Source of the DNA: Pseudomonadales bacterium
Lineage (GTDB): Bacteria > Pseudomonadota > Gammaproteobacteria > Pseudomonadales > JAHEIH01
Assembly (NCBI GenBank): GCA_023255355.1
Contig: JALRIU010000005.1
Coordinates: forward strand, 1 to 20,694
Reading direction: 5' to 3'
Length of the DNA stretch: 20,694 nt
Shown here: positions 15,973 to 20,694 of the stretch, piece after piece
Position numbering within the stretch: position 1 is the first letter of the stretch
Layout of the letters: every line of letters starts with the position of its first letter
The notes under the pieces: generated by a model
Told to the model about the DNA's origin: nothing
Databases searched by the model: none
Seen by the model: the letters and a program-made list of their open reading frames with translations, nothing else
Translations under genes and position numbers: made by a program

Positions 15973-16914
15973 ATGAATAAACTCGAGCAGCTTCGCCAAT
16001 ATACTCAAGTTGTCGCCGATACTGGTGATATAGCGGCGATCGAAACATACAAACCTGTCGATGCAACAACCAACCCATCGCTTATTTATAAAGCTGCTCA
16101 ATTAGAACGCTACAGCAATTTAATCGACGAAAGTAAACAATACGCCAAACAGTTCAGTGGAGCACAAGAACAGCTCGATGCCTGTATTGATTACCTCTCT
16201 GTGGCTATTGGCGCACAAATTTTGGATATCATTCCTGGACGTATGTCTACCGAAGTCGATGCCCGACTTTCATTCGACACATACGCGACAGTTGAGCGCG
16301 CTAAGCGCATCATGGCATTGTACAATCAACGTGGTATCGATAGTGACCGTGTGCTGATTAAGATTGCATCCACTTGGGAAGGCATCCGTGCTGGTGAAAT
16401 ACTAGAAAAAGCGAACATCCAATGTAATTTAACTCTGCTGTTTGGCTTTGCCCAGGCTCAGGCATGTGCAGACGCTGGTGTTTATTTGATTTCTCCATTC
16501 GTGGGGCGCATTTTAGACTGGTATAAAGCCAATACAGATCTCAAACTTAATTCGCCTTTTGACGATCCTGGCGTGCAATCAGTCACACGTATTTATAATT
16601 ATTACAAGCAACATCACTACAACACTGTCGTTATGGGCGCAAGCTTCAGAAATATCGGCGAGATTGAAGCGTTGGCTGGTTGTGATCGCTTAACAATTAG
16701 TCCTGCGTTACTAGGAGAGCTTCAAGCCGACAACACTGATTTACCTCGTATTCTCTCTCCTGATGCAAAGAGCAGTGATAACAAAATTCAGTTGAGTGAA
16801 GGCGCGTTTCGTTGGGACATGAATGAAGACGCCATGAGTACCGAAAAACTAGCAGAGGGTATACGCAACTTTACTGCCGATCTTTTGAAACTTGAAAAAC
16901 TTCTCAGTCATTGA
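15973..16914 (+). CDS. tal: Transaldolase
   Basis: Transaldolase moves a dihydroxyacetone unit between sedoheptulose-7-phosphate and glyceraldehyde-3-phosphate in the non-oxidative pentose phosphate pathway. The 313 residues match the E. coli TalB class. Visible active-site residues are D16 in VVADTGDI, N34 in DATTNPSLI, E94 in STEVDAR and the Schiff-base lysine K130 in VLIKIASTWEGIRA. Further on are NIQCNLTLLFGFAQAQACADAG and YNYYKQHHYNTVVMGASFRN. A CGGAG ribosome site lies 10 bases upstream of the ATG. The stop overlaps the next gene (TGATG), so the TerB-like gene is coupled to it. I place it next to dusA in Pseudomonas from memory; here slt and asmA lie between. Confidence 0.97.
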   Translation: MNKLEQLRQYTQVVADTGDIAAIETYKPVDATTNPSLIYKAAQLERYSNLIDESKQYAKQFSGAQEQLDACIDYLSVAIGAQILDIIPGRMSTEVDARLSFDTYATVERAKRIMALYNQRGIDSDRVLIKIASTWEGIRAGEILEKANIQCNLTLLFGFAQAQACADAGVYLISPFVGRILDWYKANTDLKLNSPFDDPGVQSVTRIYNYYKQHHYNTVVMGASFRNIGEIEALAGCDRLTISPALLGELQADNTDLPRILSPDAKSSDNKIQLSEGAFRWDMNEDAMSTEKLAEGIRNFTADLLKLEKLLSH

Positions 16915-17363
16915 TGATTACAAAACTCAAAGAACTTTTTGCATCATTTAATACTGCAACTGAGCAAACACAACAACACACCATCGAACTCGCTGCGGCG
17001 AGTTTGATGGTGGAGCTCGCTCGCGCAGACTTGATTATTGATGATCAAGAAATGCAGCGCATAATTCAAAATATGCAATCGCTGTTTAACCTTTCTAATA
17101 CAGACGTCAATGCAATCCTGGATAATGCTCACCAATGCGCTAATGACTCAACTAGCACCTATGAATTCACCAAAGTGATTAGCGGACATTTCGATGCAGA
17201 ACAACGTGTACAACTGATTGAAGCGCTTTGGCGAGTAGCCTATGCCGATGGTGAATTAGATAAATATGAAGAACACTTTATTCGTAAAGTAAATGATTTA
17301 CTTTATGTCAGCCATTCTGATTTTATTCGTGCAAAGTATGCCGCAAGAAATAATAGTCTTTAG
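16914..17363 (+). CDS. TerB-fold protein, function unknown
   Basis: This is a 149-residue, all-helical, acidic protein of the TerB (tellurite-resistance B-like) fold. The repeat-like halves are typical: LMVELARADLIIDDQEMQRI near residues 30-50 and EALWRVAYADGELDKYEEHFIRKVNDLL near residues 100-130. Each half carries the acidic DxxxDxxE-like signature linked to metal binding in that family. The ATG at 16914 overlaps the tal TGA by one base, so translation is probably coupled; a TTG three bases earlier is a less likely start. No other ter genes are nearby, so tellurite resistance should not be inferred. Such stand-alone TerB proteins are widespread and of unknown role. Its pairing with transaldolase is the only functional hint. 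Confidence 0.85.
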   Translation: MITKLKELFASFNTATEQTQQHTIELAAASLMVELARADLIIDDQEMQRIIQNMQSLFNLSNTDVNAILDNAHQCANDSTSTYEFTKVISGHFDAEQRVQLIEALWRVAYADGELDKYEEHFIRKVNDLLYVSHSDFIRAKYAARNNSL

Positions 17364-17402
17364 ACTTTTTTTGTTTTGAAATTTATCTCTGGGAACAATG
17401 CC

Positions 17403-18569
17403 ATGCCTATCTATCCAACATTAGATTTTAATCTTGGAGAAGAACTCAATTTATTGCGAACTTCTGTTCAACAATTTGCTGACAAAGAGATTGCTCCTAG
17501 AGCTGAATACATCGATAAAAACAATCAATTTCCAGAAGACCTTTGGCAAAAATTTGGAGAGATGGGCTTGCTGGGAATCACTGTGGGTTCTAAATATGGC
17601 GGGTCAGGTTTAGGCTATCTAGAACATGTCATTGCCATGGAGGAAATTTCTCGTGCTTCGGCATCTGTAGGTTTATCATATGGCGCACATTCTAATCTCT
17701 GTGTTAATCAAATCTTTATAAATGGCAGCGAAGAACAAAAAACAAAGTACCTTCCGAAACTTTGTTCTGGAGAACACATTGGTGCTCTCGCAATGTCCGA
17801 ACCTAATGCAGGTTCAGATGTAGTAAGCATGAAATTAAAAGCAGAAAAAAAAGGCAGTAGCTATTTTTTGAACGGCAACAAAATGTGGATAACTAACGGA
17901 CCTGACGCAAACATATTTGTTATTTATGCCAAAACGGACAGCAACGCTGGAAGCAAAGGAATAACAGCATTTATTGTTGAACGTGATTTCCCTGGATTTA
18001 AACAATTGAACAAACTCGATAAACTTGGCATGCGCGGATCAAATACTTGCGAGCTCGTTTTTGAAAATTGCGAAGTCCCTGCAGAAAATATTCTTGGTGC
18101 AGAAGGCCATGGTGTTTCAATTTTGATGTCTGGGTTAGATTTCGAGCGAACTGTTTTAGCGGGTGGACCAGTAGGCATTATGCAAGCATGTCTTGATGTA
18201 GTGGTACCTTATATTCATGACAGAAAGCAATTTGGAAAATCTATTGGCGAATTTCAGCTCATTCAAGCCAAAGTTGCAGATATGTATACTGGTCTAAATG
18301 CAAGCCGAGCTTATTTATATGCGGTAGCTAGTGCTTGTGACAGAGGAATGCAATCAAGAAAAGATGCTGCTGCAGTTATTCTCTACACTGCTGAAATGGC
18401 AACGCAGAAAGCGCTAGATGCAATTCAGATATTAGGGGGCAACGGCTACATGAACGAATTTCCTACAGGTAGGTTGTTACGTGACGCAAAATTATATGAG
18501 ATAGGTGCAGGTACGTCTGAAATTCGAAGAATGTTAATTGGCAGGGAACTTTTCAATGAAACCAATTAA
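17403..18569 (+). CDS. liuA: Isovaleryl-CoA dehydrogenase (acyl-CoA dehydrogenase family)
   Basis: This FAD enzyme oxidises isovaleryl-CoA to 3-methylcrotonyl-CoA in leucine breakdown. The 388 residues are full length. The isovaleryl type is indicated by the catalytic glutamate inside LDFERTVLAGGP (E248, where human IVD has E254), with glycine instead of glutamate in the later YEIGAGTSEIRR, the place used by medium-chain enzymes. FAD-binding AMSEPNAGSD, MWITNGPDA and QILGGNGYMNEFPTGRLLRDAK are all present. The ATG at 17403 has GGGA 8 bases upstream and gives the normal MPIYPTLDFNLGEE start; an in-frame TTG at 17376 is less likely. No other leucine-catabolism genes (liuBCDE, liuR) are near. 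Parts of it look AT-richer than the genes around it (19 G+C in the 60 bases from 17821). Confidence 0.9.
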   Translation: MPIYPTLDFNLGEELNLLRTSVQQFADKEIAPRAEYIDKNNQFPEDLWQKFGEMGLLGITVGSKYGGSGLGYLEHVIAMEEISRASASVGLSYGAHSNLCVNQIFINGSEEQKTKYLPKLCSGEHIGALAMSEPNAGSDVVSMKLKAEKKGSSYFLNGNKMWITNGPDANIFVIYAKTDSNAGSKGITAFIVERDFPGFKQLNKLDKLGMRGSNTCELVFENCEVPAENILGAEGHGVSILMSGLDFERTVLAGGPVGIMQACLDVVVPYIHDRKQFGKSIGEFQLIQAKVADMYTGLNASRAYLYAVASACDRGMQSRKDAAAVILYTAEMATQKALDAIQILGGNGYMNEFPTGRLLRDAKLYEIGAGTSEIRRMLIGRELFNETN

Positions 18570-18582
18570 TTCTAAAAAAAAT

Positions 18583-18629
18583 AAATTGGTCATTTACGCT
18601 GTGTGTACTTTATTTAAAATGACAAATTT
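18583..18629. repeat. Imperfect inverted repeat between two converging genes
   Basis: AAATTGGTCATTT (18583-18595) and AAATGACAAATTT (18617-18629) pair at 12 of 13 positions around a 21-base loop. It lies in the 82-base gap where the acyl-CoA dehydrogenase and STAS genes converge. It may act as a weak two-way terminator, though the stem is AT-rich and no long T-run follows. Confidence 0.4.
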
Positions 18630-18651
18630 ATTAATCGTAAATTATTAATTT

Positions 18652-19140
18652 TCAAGGACATTGGCTTTCTAATACTTCAAGCAAGCCTTTAAACTTAGCT
18701 TTATTTTCGGCATTCAGCCCCATCAAAACGCGATGAGCCTCAATAACTTTCACACATAATTCGTCTTCATCACCAGCAACTTGAGGCAGAGTTTCTAGTT
18801 CTTTTTCGCAATCAAGTGCGTAGGGACGAATATCAAACACGGCATCAAATCCCATACTTTCAATGATACGAGTAATACTTTCATTACTGGTAAAAATCAC
18901 CGGTTTAAAATTAAAGCGTTGCTGTGATTGAATGGCCAACTTTGCTAATAATCCTAGACTGGTACTATCGATACCTTCGGCCCCACATAAATCAATCATT
19001 ACCGATTTAAATTTGGCATCATCAAACATTTTTTCTAGAAAATCTTCGAAGGTTGCACATAGCGTTACACGCACATCACCAACTAAGCGCAGTACGTATG
19101 CACCATCTTGAAAAGCAGTTAAAATTTGACCATCACTCAT
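18652..19140 (-). CDS. STAS-domain anti-sigma factor antagonist
   Basis: This is a 162-residue STAS-domain protein of the anti-anti-sigma type (SpoIIAA/RsbV-like). The phospho-acceptor serine is visible in GIDSTSLGLLAKL (S59 after D58, as in SpoIIAA), at the end of a VMIDLCG strand. A helical tail of about 50 residues extends past the usual domain of about 110. The ATG overlaps the TGA of the upstream response-regulator/phosphatase gene (ATGA), so the two are translationally coupled and probably partners: the phosphatase would remove phosphate from S59, freeing the STAS protein to bind an anti-sigma kinase. No such kinase or sigma factor is in the window. In Pseudomonas I recall an equivalent gene following rssB (sometimes called rssC), which may point to RpoS or biofilm control. 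That link is inference. Confidence 0.88.
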   Translation of the reverse strand: MSDGQILTAFQDGAYVLRLVGDVRVTLCATFEDFLEKMFDDAKFKSVMIDLCGAEGIDSTSLGLLAKLAIQSQQRFNFKPVIFTSNESITRIIESMGFDAVFDIRPYALDCEKELETLPQVAGDEDELCVKVIEAHRVLMGLNAENKAKFKGLLEVLESQCP

Positions 19141-20342
19141 AATTTACTCACTCGTAATAGTGCAACATCATCCGGTAGCTCTTCAATATTGGCGATACGA
19201 AATCTCTCCACAGCCTCTTCAGCCGTAACGCCAACACCATCAAAATGACAAAACTTAATTAGTTGTTGCTCTTTTTCTTGGAGTGTTTTTGCCTTCAATA
19301 GTTCTAAAATCCCATCGGAATACAGGAACAAGGAAAATTTGTCCGGCAAAGAAATTGTTTGTTGTTCATATTTGGCTTTCGGAAACAAGCCAACGGGCAT
19401 GCCTTTGCCTTCAAGATAGCGTGCATCTCCACCGCTGGTTAAAATTGGCAAAGGTAAATGACCAGCAATGCTGTAGCATAGCGAATTTTCATGGGTATCA
19501 ATAACACCAACCAACATGGTGACATGCTTATCCATCTTACTTTCAAGCAGCTCATTGTTAATCGTAGCAAGCACATCGACAGGTGATAAAAGCTTAACAC
19601 TTAAACCCTTTCCAAAATCACTGCGCATCCGTGCAATAAGATTTTTCAACATTACAGTTACGAAAGCAGACGCCGAACCATGACCTGAGACATCCCCCAG
19701 TATGAACACAACGCTATCTTTGCCAGATTGGGTAATCGTGCAGTAATCTACAAAGTCGCCACTCAAATAAAGCGACGGCAAAATTGCATGACTAAAAGAA
19801 TAGTCGCCAACCTGATAAGGCGTCTCGGGTAAAATCTTCATTTGTACATGACGACCGGCCTGTTGATCACTTTCCAAAGCACGGACATACTGGCGCATAT
19901 CTCTGTTAGCCTGTTCTAGTTCGGCCTTGTAACGCTCATTTTCTCTGCGTAAATTGGCTTGCTCCAAACAGCGTTGTACTGCAATATCGAGTACTTCCAT
20001 ATCAATGATTGGCTTGATGAGATAGTCAGAAGCGCCATATCGGAGTGCTTCTACAACTTCTGAAACACCTCCTGCGCCAGATAAAAAGATAAATGGTGTT
20101 GAGACCTTTCGTTGCGATAGGACACGTAACAAACTAAGTCCATCCATGTTAGGCATGCGAATATCGCAAATTATAAGATCGGGCTGCCAGCTATCAAACT
20201 TTGTCAGACCGCTATTACCATCTTCAGCGGTTTCTACGTCGTAACCACTATCACAAAGATAATCACTTAAGGATAGACGAACCAGTTTATCGTCATCGAT
20301 GATCAAAATTTTTACAGGATTGTCGGCTTGATCATCAGTCAT
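19137..20342 (-). CDS. rssB: RssB-like response regulator with PP2C (SpoIIE-type) phosphatase domain
   Basis: The 401-residue protein has a receiver domain (about 10-125), a coiled-coil linker (about 125-165) and a PP2C/SpoIIE-type Ser phosphatase domain (about 180-401). Receiver residues are complete: D16-D17, phospho-acceptor D60 in ICDIRMPNMDG, S88 and K110 (LIKP). The phosphatase has its metal-binding acids: LSGDFVDY (D196), LGDVSGHG (D217), YSDGILE and the late PDDVALL. The output domain therefore looks active, unlike E. coli RssB, where it is degenerate. The ATG at 20340-20342 is preferred, with GAGG 8 bases upstream; an earlier GTG (20391) would overlap mlaA by 41 bases. It follows mlaA by 10 bases and overlaps the STAS gene. 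Likely role: a phosphorylation-controlled phosphatase acting on the STAS protein. The RssB name rests on architecture and locus, not proven RpoS binding. Confidence 0.85.
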   Translation of the reverse strand: MTDDQADNPVKILIIDDDKLVRLSLSDYLCDSGYDVETAEDGNSGLTKFDSWQPDLIICDIRMPNMDGLSLLRVLSQRKVSTPFIFLSGAGGVSEVVEALRYGASDYLIKPIIDMEVLDIAVQRCLEQANLRRENERYKAELEQANRDMRQYVRALESDQQAGRHVQMKILPETPYQVGDYSFSHAILPSLYLSGDFVDYCTITQSGKDSVVFILGDVSGHGSASAFVTVMLKNLIARMRSDFGKGLSVKLLSPVDVLATINNELLESKMDKHVTMLVGVIDTHENSLCYSIAGHLPLPILTSGGDARYLEGKGMPVGLFPKAKYEQQTISLPDKFSLFLYSDGILELLKAKTLQEKEQQLIKFCHFDGVGVTAEEAVERFRIANIEELPDDVALLRVSKL

Positions 20343-20352
20343 TGCGCCATCC

Positions 20353-20694
20353 TCAGAAATCGTCAAATCCGCCAAAGTCGTCAAAGGTTTCACTGTCAGA
20401 CTTTGCTATGTTGCCATCATTGACTTCGTATTCGCGTGATTGCAAATAAGCATCCCTTATAAATACATATCGATCACCAATGATCAGCTCTTCTGCTTTG
20501 AGGAGATCAGCCCGTGTATCAAGTAAGTCAAGCGCACGTAATCCATATTCCGTATTAGTATCATCGATATAGGCAAGAGGATCCGTATTCCAATCTACAA
20601 CAAGCGCAGCACCGTCGCGCAATGTCGAGGATCCCATAAACGGCAACACAATATAAGGACCTGAATCTACACCCCAAACGGCTAGCGTTTGTCC
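20353..20694 (-). CDS. mlaA: MlaA (VacJ) outer-membrane lipoprotein, C-terminal part
   Basis: MlaA sits in the outer membrane and removes misplaced phospholipids from the outer leaflet, passing them to MlaC and the MlaFEDB transporter. The window holds only the last 113 codons; the start lies beyond the right edge. Diagnostic sequence is GQTLAVWGVDSGPYIVLPFMGSS followed by TLRDG, the conserved core of the family, then YGLRALDLLDTRADLL. The C-terminal tail ends in an acidic, Gly/Phe-containing FDDFGGFDDF. The stop at 20353-20355 is 10 bases before the rssB-like start, so they form an operon, as I recall from Pseudomonas. Confidence 0.95.
   Translation of the reverse strand, partial: GQTLAVWGVDSGPYIVLPFMGSSTLRDGAALVVDWNTDPLAYIDDTNTEYGLRALDLLDTRADLLKAEELIIGDRYVFIRDAYLQSREYEVNDGNIAKSDSETFDDFGGFDDF

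Noticed and set aside
16914..17363. Tellurite resistance determinant
   Set aside because: Only the TerB fold is present. No terC, terD, terE or other ter gene is near, so the resistance name would mislead.

Overview
The window looks like core chromosome from a marine-type gammaproteobacterium of the Pseudomonadales/Cellvibrionales kind. The clues are a moderate G+C content, a FimV pilus-assembly protein, and two gene orders I recall from Pseudomonas: accD-trpF-truA-fimV-asd-leuB-leuD-leuC-LysR, and dusA-tal-STAS-RssB-mlaA. I see no rRNA, tRNA, CRISPR array, insertion sequence or phage gene. No gene-free stretch exceeds about 220 bases.

Layout. (1) Positions 1-9087 are all on the minus strand. 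leuC-leuD-leuB-asd is a tight leucine plus aspartate-semialdehyde operon ending in a strong intrinsic terminator at about 4654-4680. A new unit follows with its own candidate promoter: fimV-truA-trpF-accD, accD being cut by the window edge. truA most likely starts at a CTG codon that overlaps the fimV stop. (2) A LysR-type regulator diverges from leuC. A palindromic T-N11-A box at 9050-9064 lies on the candidate leuC -35. (3) folD, dusA and slt follow on the plus strand. The folD-dusA gap (10944-11111) holds the least explained structure in the window: three nested inverted repeats and a terminator whose T-run faces the minus strand, which suggests an unannotated small RNA antisense to folD readthrough. 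(4) asmA (minus) converges on slt with overlapping 3' ends and diverges from tal. (5) tal, a TerB-fold protein and an orphan isovaleryl-CoA dehydrogenase lie on the plus strand. (6) On the minus strand, mlaA (3' part only), an RssB-like response regulator with an intact PP2C phosphatase domain, and a STAS anti-sigma antagonist form a compact operon.

How the genes work together. The first block joins branched-chain and aspartate-family amino acid synthesis with fatty acid initiation (accD), tryptophan synthesis (trpF), tRNA pseudouridylation (truA) and polar pilus/motility organisation (fimV). The last block joins outer-membrane lipid asymmetry (mlaA) with a phosphatase/STAS partner switch. 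Most of the region is ordinary. The points worth a second look are the candidate small RNA, the CTG start of truA, the palindromic regulatory sites and the isolated acyl-CoA dehydrogenase gene.
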